Source of the DNA: Actinomycetota bacterium | Lineage (GTDB): Bacteria > Actinomycetota > JAUVYG01 | Length of the DNA: 43,516 nt | Direction: 5' to 3' | NCBI GenBank assembly: GCA_030603185.1 | Contig: JAUVYG010000005.1 | Location: 1-43,516, forward strand | Part shown: piece after piece, positions 35,591 through 43,516 of the stretch | Position numbering within the stretch: the first letter of the stretch is position 1 | Layout of the letters: the number at the start of each line of letters is the position of its first letter | Notes under the pieces: generated by a model | Database searches by the model: none | What the model saw: only the letters and a program-made list of their open reading frames with translations | Told to the model about the DNA's origin: nothing | Program-made: the position numbers and the translations under genes

Positions 35591-37001
35591 GCCATCGGCT
35601 GCGCGCTCCGCAGCTAGACTTCCGCATTACCGGACAGTGTGTAGCGACGTCATCGAGCAGTTAACCGAGGGCTCCGTCTACTGCCTTACCAGCGCTTATG
35701 ACAATGATGCAGGTTCTTCCAGATCGTATCTGGGGTGGGAGCCCGTTATCACATTTACGGCCTTCCCATCAGGTTCGACCAGTGTCACAGAGAACGGGAT
35801 CACAACAGAATCCAAAAGTGACCCACTTTCCGCTCTTCAGCTTTTACTGGACCGATTCCAGAATTCCGCCAGCCAACCTCTCTGTATTAGTTTCTTCTCA
35901 TATGACCTTCGAACGCACATTGAACGGTTCGACTCACCCATAGCCGATGACCTAGAGACGCCGCTGATACACATTGCCCTCTTCGACACCTACTGGGAGA
36001 TCGATCACCTGAACGAGGTTTCCGAGGTTGTTTCGGTGGATGTTCTCGACTCCCGTCCGTCTGCCCAGAATCGAGCGTTCGCTTTCCGGCAGGTATTAGA
36101 AAAGGCCCTTACCCGCGTTTCCCCGCTACCGACAGGGGGTTCGGCACAAGAGGGACCAAGAATTCCGAACGGCTTTACTAGTCACTTTGACCGTGCGCAG
36201 TACATGAGCAACATAGACAAGGCACATGAACATATTCTGTCCGGGGACATTTACCAGGTGAATCTCTCCCAGCGATTCTCTGGGCCCCTGGATATCCCAC
36301 CCAGACGAATGTTCCGGTGGTTAATGGACTCCACCCCCTCCCCATTCGCAGCATACGTCGAGCTCCCCGGAATGACTGTGCTGTCATCCTCTCCTGAACG
36401 ACTCCTCAAAGTTGAGAACGGGATCGTCGAGACAAGGCCGATCAAGGGAACCCGGCCACGCGGAGCAACCGAATCCGAGGACGTTGAGCTTCGCGAAGAG
36501 CTTTTAGCTAGCGCCAAGGACCGAGCAGAGAACGTGATGATCGTGGATGTTGAACGTAACGATTTGGGAAGAGTCTGCGAGATCGGCTCGATCGACGCCT
36601 CAACGCTTCTGGAGCTCGAGTCCTACCCGCAAGTCCACCACCTGGTCTCGGTTGTTACCGGCGAATTGCCGAAGGAAGTTGGCTTGACTGACATCCTTAG
36701 AGCAACATTCCCTGGGGGATCGATCTCGGGCGCTCCAAAGATCAGAGCGATGCAGATAATCGATGAGTTGGAGGGTGTGGGTAGAGGTGCTTATACAGGT
36801 TCCGTCGGCCGATTCGACTTCAATGGCACTCTTGATCTGAACATCCTCATTAGAACTCTGATCATCAAGGACGGGCAGGCCCACCTGAGTGTGGGCGGCG
36901 GTATCGTGGCCGACTCAGATCCCGAATCAGAATACGAAGAGACGCTCCATAAGGCTGCGGGTGTCTTTGATGCCATCAAAAGGGCCAATCGATGGAGCTA
37001 G
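35580..37001 (+). CDS. pabB: Aminodeoxychorismate synthase component I / anthranilate synthase component I family
   Basis: GDIYQVNLSQRFSG, RPIKGTRPRG, FPGGSISGAPKIRAMQIIDELE. Confidence 0.9.
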   Translation: MTTEPSAARSAARLPHYRTVCSDVIEQLTEGSVYCLTSAYDNDAGSSRSYLGWEPVITFTAFPSGSTSVTENGITTESKSDPLSALQLLLDRFQNSASQPLCISFFSYDLRTHIERFDSPIADDLETPLIHIALFDTYWEIDHLNEVSEVVSVDVLDSRPSAQNRAFAFRQVLEKALTRVSPLPTGGSAQEGPRIPNGFTSHFDRAQYMSNIDKAHEHILSGDIYQVNLSQRFSGPLDIPPRRMFRWLMDSTPSPFAAYVELPGMTVLSSSPERLLKVENGIVETRPIKGTRPRGATESEDVELREELLASAKDRAENVMIVDVERNDLGRVCEIGSIDASTLLELESYPQVHHLVSVVTGELPKEVGLTDILRATFPGGSISGAPKIRAMQIIDELEGVGRGAYTGSVGRFDFNGTLDLNILIRTLIIKDGQAHLSVGGGIVADSDPESEYEETLHKAAGVFDAIKRANRWS

Positions 37002-37783
37002 GTGTTTCTCGCACCACCCACCTGTTGAGTCCCACCGCGAGGACCTCTGACAGTGGAGTCTACGAGACATTCCTTGTTGATACACCGTTCCTGGACCGGC
37101 ACATCGCTCGCATGTATTCCGGAATAAATGCACTCGGGGGGCAGTGGTCGCAAGACATCTCTGAGCTGACCGCCTTGGTCTCGCGGGCTCTTGTGACTGA
37201 TTGCTCTTGGGCGACACGGGTAAGGCTGGACGCGACAATACCGCCCACCGATGACGTCAGTCTATCCATTACCGGATTCGAGCTAACCGGCTACGATCCG
37301 ACTCTTGGGACGGTACCCGTCTCAATCATGACTCGAGTTGCCGATAGAGACGCCAGTGAGCGGGCGTGGAACCTCAAGTCGTTGAGCAATTCAGACAACA
37401 AGACCCTGCGGGCCGATGCCGCTGCCGCTGGACACTTCGAAGGCGTATTCGTCTCAGGCGAGGGTCAAGTCTATGAGGGGGCATTCTCAAATCTATTCAT
37501 TGTCCGGAATGGAGGACTACAGACACCCGGGACTGATTTGGTGCTACCCGGAATCACCAGGCAAGTGGTTTTGGAGATTGCCGACGATGATGCTTTGGAT
37601 ATCGATGATGGAGGATTCACCGTTCAAGAGTTAGTCCAAGCGGATGAGGCCTTCATCACCAGCGCGATCATCGGAATCGTCCCCCTAAACGGAATCGAGC
37701 ATGAGGGTGTGGTTCACAGCATTGGCAGTGACCGAGATCGTACGGTCACGTCGATGTTTTCTCGTCTCTATCAATCTCTGTAG
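36992..37783 (+). CDS. pabC: Class IV aminotransferase, probable aminodeoxychorismate lyase
   Basis: GVYETFLVDTPFLDRHIARM, KSLSNSDNKTLRADAAAAGHFEGVFVS, EGAFSNLFIV, LPGITRQVVLE. Overlaps the pabB 3' end. Confidence 0.82.
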   Translation: MELGVSRTTHLLSPTARTSDSGVYETFLVDTPFLDRHIARMYSGINALGGQWSQDISELTALVSRALVTDCSWATRVRLDATIPPTDDVSLSITGFELTGYDPTLGTVPVSIMTRVADRDASERAWNLKSLSNSDNKTLRADAAAAGHFEGVFVSGEGQVYEGAFSNLFIVRNGGLQTPGTDLVLPGITRQVVLEIADDDALDIDDGGFTVQELVQADEAFITSAIIGIVPLNGIEHEGVVHSIGSDRDRTVTSMFSRLYQSL

Positions 37784-38459
37784 ACCTCCCTGACACCCTG
37801 AGAATCACCCCTATCGCCCCCACGACGGCTGCTTCTACTGCGGTTGCGGCATACAGCAGGAACATCGAGTCCACCCAGAATTTCTCTGGATACAGCTGGA
37901 GAAGGCTGCTTTCCGCGGCGAAGAAGTAGTTACCCTGTGGGAATAGGATCTCGTGCAAACCGATGAAAACAAAGCTGAAGTCGATGGCTGCGGCCAAGGC
38001 CATTAGGACATAAAGGCCCATAGCGGTCACAGACCCCCACAATAGGAGCGAGCCAAGCTGTCGCTTCCACCCAGAACCCGCCTTGAAATACCCGATTGCG
38101 ATGATCACGACGATCATGGTGCCAAAAGCTCCCCCAGCCGAGAACAGCCACCCTAATACTGTTCGAACATCGGACAGGTGGCTGACCTCCGACTCCTGGT
38201 AAATCAGCTCACCAGAAACACGTCTCAGATCCAACAGGTCACTATCGGGCCCTTTGCTCATGAGATATCCAATGGTCGCCTTTGATACTTGAGAGCGCTC
38301 ATCTGCTGAGAACTTGGTGCTGGGCGGAAAGTCATCCATCGAGTACTCACGCTCAACGAATCCATCGGACACCAGGAATGAGGTGTTGAGGGCCACGAGA
38401 GAGATCGCCAGGGACACCGAGAACAGCACCAAGAGCGACCAGAAAACTGGCCTAGGCAT
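37746..38459 (-). CDS. Hypothetical membrane protein
   Basis: About 237 aa, several TM segments; ATG overlaps the helicase stop. Confidence 0.75.
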   Translation of the reverse strand: MPRPVFWSLLVLFSVSLAISLVALNTSFLVSDGFVEREYSMDDFPPSTKFSADERSQVSKATIGYLMSKGPDSDLLDLRRVSGELIYQESEVSHLSDVRTVLGWLFSAGGAFGTMIVVIIAIGYFKAGSGWKRQLGSLLLWGSVTAMGLYVLMALAAAIDFSFVFIGLHEILFPQGNYFFAAESSLLQLYPEKFWVDSMFLLYAATAVEAAVVGAIGVILRVSGRSTEIDRDEKTST

Positions 38460-40743
38460 CGTCACCGCCGATCATCCACGAAACGATGCTTAGAGCACCG
38501 CTCTTATCCAAGGGCTCATTCATGTTGCCACATTTCGGTGACTGCACGCACGACGGACAGCCATATTTGCACTGACAACTACCGATCAACTCTCTGGTCA
38601 TCGCTAAGTGTGTTTCTGCACTGTTGTATGCCATCTCGCAGATGCCGATCCCACCCTCGTAACCGTCGTAGATGAACACGGTCGGCTCCTCGGTATCGTG
38701 GTGCAAGGGCGTCGACACACCACCTATGTCATTCCTGTCAGACAATGCCAGTGCTGGCAGTATTGCGATTGCTGCGTGCTCAAAAGCGTGCAGCGCTCCT
38801 GGGAGCGCTGCCTGTCCAACCCTATCGTCCACCTGCCGGTGCCCCAGCTCATACCAGACTGACTCAGTCGTTAACTCTATGGGAGGCAAGTCCAACTCCT
38901 CGTATCCAAGCGTGTCCCCGGTCTCAACATCCTTTCGAGCAAATCCCAGAATCCTGACACTCACATGCACGCGACCGAAGCTGCGGACCACCCCATCCCG
39001 GATCTGAATGTCTGGAGCCAGCCTGTTTAGGATATCTATGTGAGTCTCTTTTTTGACTTGTGTGTACGTGTCCCCCTCGGACTCAGATACCAGGACTAAC
39101 TTTTCGTCCAAGCGAAGCTCTTTGACCTGGTAATTGGCACCTCGATGAATGTAGACAGCTCCTGGATGGGTTTGGGTGTACACACCCATTCCACCGACGG
39201 TCCCGATGACGCTACCGGTCTCCTCCTCGACTATTGAGAAGGTCTTTCCACCCGACCCTCTGAGGTCCACCTCTTTGGTGGGATTCTTGTGTATCGGGGA
39301 CGCGTAGACCCCGCGCTTGCGGGAAATAAGGTCGCCGGACTCTGTGAGTGCTTCAATTCTTTCGGCCAGGCCGGCTCCGAGGACTTCAGTTTCTCTGTCG
39401 ACTCTGATGGGGCTCTCCAGCGCGGCACAGACCAAGTGCGAATCCATGATCTTCGGGTTTGACGGATTCACGATGGCCAACTCTTTGGGAGCCGAGTAAA
39501 AATGGTCCGGGTGATTCATGTAGTACTGATCAAGCGCGTCGCCACCAGCGATGAAAAATGTCAGGCTGCGTCCAGCGCGTCTTCCCACGCGCCCTGACTG
39601 CTGCAGAACGGACAACATGCTTCCCGGGAACCCTGAGATCACGCAGGCCTCGAGCTCACCGATGTCTATCCCGAGCTCGAGGGCATTTGTGGTCGTGACA
39701 CACAGAAGTTCACCATTTCGAAGCCGCTTCTCTATGTCGCGTCTCTCGGAGGGAAGATACCCTCCCCTGTAGGGGCTAATTTTGTCACGCAGCTCTTCCC
39801 CACCGATGTAGCCGAGTTCCCGATGAACATAGGATGTAATGAGCTCTGCAGCGCGTCTCGAACGACAGAACACTATGGTGCGTACGTTCTTCTTCATCAA
39901 ACGAGCTGCGACATGGGCCGCTTCACGATTGGGGGATACTCGCTTTTCGTCAGAGACAAGCGGTGGATTCCACAAAGCAAAAGTCCTGACTCCCCGCTGG
40001 GAAGAGTCAACGTCGACAGCCTTGAATGGGACCCCCACCAGACGCTGCGCAAACTCAGGGCCGTTAGGGACAGTCGCCGACGACAGGATGAATGTCGGGT
40101 TCGCTCCGTATCGCTTGATGATGCGCCGGAGGCGCCTGATGACCATCGACGCATGACTCCCGAACACCCCCCTCAATGTGTGTGCCTCATCGATCACTAC
40201 GTACTCAAGCGAGCGAAAGAACTTAGAGAACAGTGCATGATTGGGCAGTAGTGATGCGTGGACCATGTCCAGGTTGGACAGTAAAAGATTTGCGCTGGCG
40301 CGCAGATGTCGGCGGGTCTCATTGGGCGTGTCACCATCATATGCCCCCCTGATCAGTCCCGCCGGAGCAAGATCATCCAAACCGCTCAGCTGATCCCTGG
40401 ACAGCGCTTTGGTTGGGAACAGCCATAGGGCTTTCGTGTCGCTATTGCCTTCGAATTTTGAGATAAGGGGCAGCGTGTAGACCAGGCTTTTTCCGCTCGA
40501 AGTCCCTGTGGTGATAATGAGGTCCTGCTCTCCCCAGGCGAGATCCAGCCCCGTGCGCTGGTGAGAATACAGACTGTCGATACCCTTTGCTTCAAGGTTC
40601 TGGCGAGTACTCTGTGAGAGCCACTCCGGAAACTCGATCGACTCAGCGTCTCTGGGCTGAAGATCCCTGAAGTCGACCAGCTGCCCATTGTATTTTGGGT
40701 CGCTGGTCAGGCTCCGGCAAAACCCCTGAGGCTCAAAACTCAT
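38452..40743 (-). CDS. DEAD/DEAH-box helicase, MrfA/YprA-like with C-terminal Zn-binding DUF1998
   Basis: TTGTSSGKSLVYTLPL, VIDEAHTLRGVFGSH, LSSATVPN, QQSGRVGRRAG; C-terminal CQCKYGCPSCVQSPKCG. Confidence 0.92.
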   Translation of the reverse strand: MSFEPQGFCRSLTSDPKYNGQLVDFRDLQPRDAESIEFPEWLSQSTRQNLEAKGIDSLYSHQRTGLDLAWGEQDLIITTGTSSGKSLVYTLPLISKFEGNSDTKALWLFPTKALSRDQLSGLDDLAPAGLIRGAYDGDTPNETRRHLRASANLLLSNLDMVHASLLPNHALFSKFFRSLEYVVIDEAHTLRGVFGSHASMVIRRLRRIIKRYGANPTFILSSATVPNGPEFAQRLVGVPFKAVDVDSSQRGVRTFALWNPPLVSDEKRVSPNREAAHVAARLMKKNVRTIVFCRSRRAAELITSYVHRELGYIGGEELRDKISPYRGGYLPSERRDIEKRLRNGELLCVTTTNALELGIDIGELEACVISGFPGSMLSVLQQSGRVGRRAGRSLTFFIAGGDALDQYYMNHPDHFYSAPKELAIVNPSNPKIMDSHLVCAALESPIRVDRETEVLGAGLAERIEALTESGDLISRKRGVYASPIHKNPTKEVDLRGSGGKTFSIVEEETGSVIGTVGGMGVYTQTHPGAVYIHRGANYQVKELRLDEKLVLVSESEGDTYTQVKKETHIDILNRLAPDIQIRDGVVRSFGRVHVSVRILGFARKDVETGDTLGYEELDLPPIELTTESVWYELGHRQVDDRVGQAALPGALHAFEHAAIAILPALALSDRNDIGGVSTPLHHDTEEPTVFIYDGYEGGIGICEMAYNSAETHLAMTRELIGSCQCKYGCPSCVQSPKCGNMNEPLDKSGALSIVSWMIGGDDA

Positions 40744-41647
40744 GGTCATGGCTATGGGGGTCCTGATGAGGATTCACATGAATCATGACATCCTCGACTT
40801 CAGCCATAACATCCATGATGAGCTGCTTAGCCGTGTGAGCGATCGCATGGCCCTCCTCGATGCTCATCTGAGAATCCATGTCGATCGTCAGATCAAGCCA
40901 AATTCCCCTACCAGTCCTTCTTCCCCTGATCCTGTGAGCGTGGACTACTCCATCGACTGATTCAGCCAAGTACGTAGCCTTCTCGAGTAACGCTTTGTCG
41001 GGCGCACCGTCCATAAGCTCGTAGGTGCTCTTGCGAAGGATATTGAATCCCATTCGGAAGATGAACAGCGATACCAGCGCAGCAGCGATCGGGTCAAGAA
41101 TTGGAGCTCCGGCCAGCGCGCCTCCGATCCCGATTACGGTGACGATACTGGAGTATGCGTCAGACCTGTGACCCCAGGCGTTCGCCTCGACGACAGGACT
41201 CCCTACTTTTCGGCCGACTTTTATGGTGTAACGGTATAGGATTTCTTTGACCCCAATGGTACCCAGAGCTACCCAAAAAGCGATAACGCCAGGTGCAGTG
41301 TCGGGTGGATCCATGATGCCCTGGATGGCGATCCAGAGAATAGAGAATCCGGTGATGAAGAGGACTCCGCCGATTACTTGCGATACGAGACTTTCGACTT
41401 TTCCGTGACCATAGGGATGATCAGCATCACGCGGCTTGTCTGCGACCCTCAGACTTAGAAGAACAGCAAAGGTAACGATGATGTCCGAGGCCGACTCGAG
41501 AGCGTCCGCAAGCATTGCCTTGCTGCCGCTGACTACAGCCGCAGCAATTTTGATCACAGTAAGTATTGCGTTCCAGAAAAGGCCTAACTTGGTAACTGCG
41601 ATAGCGGCTAACTGCTGTTGTTCCCGCTCAGGGTTTGATGACCTGAT
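40733..41647 (-). CDS. Cation diffusion facilitator (CDF) transporter; 5' end uncertain
   Basis: LADALESASDIIV, DHPYGHGKVESL, EANAWGHRSDAYSS. Canonical start GTG 41557 truncates TM1; the frame is open to ATC 41647. Confidence 0.88.
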   Translation of the reverse strand: MRSSNPEREQQQLAAIAVTKLGLFWNAILTVIKIAAAVVSGSKAMLADALESASDIIVTFAVLLSLRVADKPRDADHPYGHGKVESLVSQVIGGVLFITGFSILWIAIQGIMDPPDTAPGVIAFWVALGTIGVKEILYRYTIKVGRKVGSPVVEANAWGHRSDAYSSIVTVIGIGGALAGAPILDPIAAALVSLFIFRMGFNILRKSTYELMDGAPDKALLEKATYLAESVDGVVHAHRIRGRRTGRGIWLDLTIDMDSQMSIEEGHAIAHTAKQLIMDVMAEVEDVMIHVNPHQDPHSHDHEF

Positions 41648-41655
41648 GCGAGCCC

Positions 41656-42672
41656 CTAACGATCCAGTAGCAGTTCGGCTATCTGCACTGCATTAAGCGC
41701 TGCGCCCTTGCGCAAGTTATCCGCAACGACCCATAGAGACAGACCTGTCTCTGCATCCAGATCATCTCGCACTCTGCCCACCAGAGTATCGTCTTGGCCA
41801 GCACAGTCCAAAGGAACTGGATAGCCTCCGGTCTCAGGTTCATCAACAAGACGGATGCCGTCAGAAGCAGAGAGCACCTCGCGTGCCTTGGCTGCCCCAA
41901 TACGCGTCTGAGTCTCGATATATACCGATTCACTGTGTCCACGAACAACTGGGACCCGAACTGTCGTCGCGTTTACGGCGATGCTTTGATCATTCAGTAT
42001 CTTCCGGGTCTCATTGACCATCTTCATCTCTTCCTTGGTGAACCCGCTGTCGAGAAAATCATCGATATGCGGAAGCACGTTGTAGGCGATCTGCTTAGGA
42101 TATACCTGAGGTGTGACATCATCACCTGCCTGAATTGTGTAGGCCTGGGACATCAGCTCGTCTATAGCTGCCTGCCCCGTCCCGGAAACAGCCTGGTATG
42201 TAGAGACGATAATCCTCTCAATGCGTGAGACCTTGTTCAGAGGAGCCAACGCCACCACCATTTGTATGGTCGAGCAGTTCGGATTGGCGATGATGTTCGA
42301 GTGACCATCTAGCGCCTCGGGGTTCACCTCAGGCACTACAAGCGGTACGTCGTCATCCATTCTGAAGGCGGATGAGTTATCCACTACTACGCACCCGGCT
42401 TTCGCAGCTATGGGTGCAAACCTCTTGGATGTTCCCCCACCGGCAGAAAAAAGTGCCAGATCAAAATCGTTCAGAGACTCAGCAGTCAGCTCTTCAACAG
42501 TGAGAAGCTCCCCTCGAAATGGAATCGTTTTTCCCGCGGATCTAGCCGAGGCAAAGGCTGTTACAGAAGCCGCCGGAAACTCACGCTGTTCTAGAATGCT
42601 GAACATTTCACGCCCGACGGCGCCGGTGGCACCTACCACCGCGACCCTGGGGCTCGAGGGGATTCTATTCAT
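41656..42672 (-). CDS. asd: Aspartate-semialdehyde dehydrogenase
   Basis: VAVVGATGAVGREMFSILEQREFP, NPNCSTIQMVVAL, TYQAVSGTGQAAIDEL, RVPVVRGHSE. ATGA overlap with the lysC stop. Confidence 0.95.
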   Translation of the reverse strand: MNRIPSSPRVAVVGATGAVGREMFSILEQREFPAASVTAFASARSAGKTIPFRGELLTVEELTAESLNDFDLALFSAGGGTSKRFAPIAAKAGCVVVDNSSAFRMDDDVPLVVPEVNPEALDGHSNIIANPNCSTIQMVVALAPLNKVSRIERIIVSTYQAVSGTGQAAIDELMSQAYTIQAGDDVTPQVYPKQIAYNVLPHIDDFLDSGFTKEEMKMVNETRKILNDQSIAVNATTVRVPVVRGHSESVYIETQTRIGAAKAREVLSASDGIRLVDEPETGGYPVPLDCAGQDDTLVGRVRDDLDAETGLSLWVVADNLRKGAALNAVQIAELLLDR

Positions 42673-43516
42673 CAACCGGCTTCGCTATTACGGCTGGCTA
42701 CATCGAACTCTTTGTGAAGCAACCTAACCGCTTCAGCTGCCTTGCTCTCATCAACGACGCACGAGACCTTGATAGAGCTGGTGGATATCATCTCTATGTT
42801 GATACCAGCATCCGACAGGCAGCGGAACATGCTTGCTGCAACGCCAGGATGACTCTTCATCCCTGCGCCAATGAGGGTCACCTTGGCAACACCGGGGTCA
42901 CACGCACTCCCCCGCGCATCCAGATCTTTGACCAAAGTGTTCACGGTTTCCTGGGCTGTATCGAGATCCTCTTTCGGGACCGTGAATGATATATCAGTGT
43001 GCCCATCCTCACTGATGTTCTGAATGATCATGTCCACGTTCACTAATTTGTCAGCCAACGTCCCAAAGATGATGGCGGCGATGCCGGGTCTATCGGGCAC
43101 ACCACGTATTGTCAGCTTCGCCTCGCTGATGTCGTGTGTGACCCCTCTGATTATCGCTTCTTCCATACCATCTTCCTCTCTGACCACAGTACCTGGGGAA
43201 TCATTAAAACTAGACCTTACATGCAACTCAATGCCGTATCTTCTTGCAAACTCGACTGACCGTGTTTGCAAGACCTTGGCTCCGGTGGCAGCCATCTCAA
43301 GCATTTCTTCATACGAGACCTGACTGAGCTTGACCGCATCGCTGACTATGCGGGGGTCCGCACTGTAGACCCCATCAACGTCAGTGTATATCTCGCACTT
43401 GGCGGCCCCAAGTCCGGCAGCCAAAGCAACCGCAGTCGTATCAGAACCGCCGCGCCCGAGAGTCGTCACGTCATACCCATCTTTTGAGACTCCCTGGAAC
43501 CCAGCGACTATCACGA
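42672..43516 (-). CDS. lysC: Aspartate kinase, C-terminal part (5' end off the right edge)
   Basis: [55 protein letters not shown] followed by two ACT domains. Confidence 0.95.
   Translation of the reverse strand, partial: VIVAGFQGVSKDGYDVTTLGRGGSDTTAVALAAGLGAAKCEIYTDVDGVYSADPRIVSDAVKLSQVSYEEMLEMAATGAKVLQTRSVEFARRYGIELHVRSSFNDSPGTVVREEDGMEEAIIRGVTHDISEAKLTIRGVPDRPGIAAIIFGTLADKLVNVDMIIQNISEDGHTDISFTVPKEDLDTAQETVNTLVKDLDARGSACDPGVAKVTLIGAGMKSHPGVAASMFRCLSDAGINIEMISTSSIKVSCVVDESKAAEAVRLLHKEFDVASRNSEAG

Noticed and set aside
1-43516. CRISPR arrays, transposases, integrases, phage genes
   Set aside because: None seen: no regularly spaced repeats and no mobile-element protein motifs.

Overview
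The window is dominated by a Wood-Ljungdahl (reductive acetyl-CoA) gene cluster on the minus strand. Reading right to left, it holds fhs, a RACo-like corrinoid-activation protein and cooC; folD and acsD; then an HTH regulator with cysteines at its C-terminus, cooS/acsA, acsB, acsC, lpdA, cooC and acsE; then a 1.39-kaa ferredoxin/GltD/formate-dehydrogenase fusion followed by nuoA-B-C-D. nuoD runs off the left edge. A single plus-strand GGDEF+HD-GYP gene interrupts the cluster. The right half carries an aquaporin, htpX, a DUF3786 protein, a CcsA-type cytochrome c biogenesis pair, hsp20-lon, ASCH, HAD and STAS proteins, tRNA-Pro(CGG), a sortase-TPR fusion tail-to-tail with a monoheme cytochrome c, pabB-pabC, a MrfA/YprA-like helicase, a CDF transporter, asd and lysC (partial).

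Most notable observations:
(1) A ZTP (pfl) riboswitch lies upstream of the formate dehydrogenase fusion.
(2) A sortase-TPR gene adjoins a c-type cytochrome whose C-terminus looks like a cell-wall sorting signal, suggesting a dedicated system for wall-anchoring a cytochrome.
(3) A putative Fe-S-sensing regulator, probably leaderless, precedes cooS, and a perfect 8-8-8 inverted repeat sits on the -10 region of the cooS promoter.
(4) Several genes have conserved N-termini that extend past any ATG/GTG/TTG, each with a Shine-Dalgarno-like sequence before AUA, CUG or AUC.
(5) A structured leader with a small ORF overlaps the pabB start.

All calls come from reading the sequence. No database search or folding program was run.
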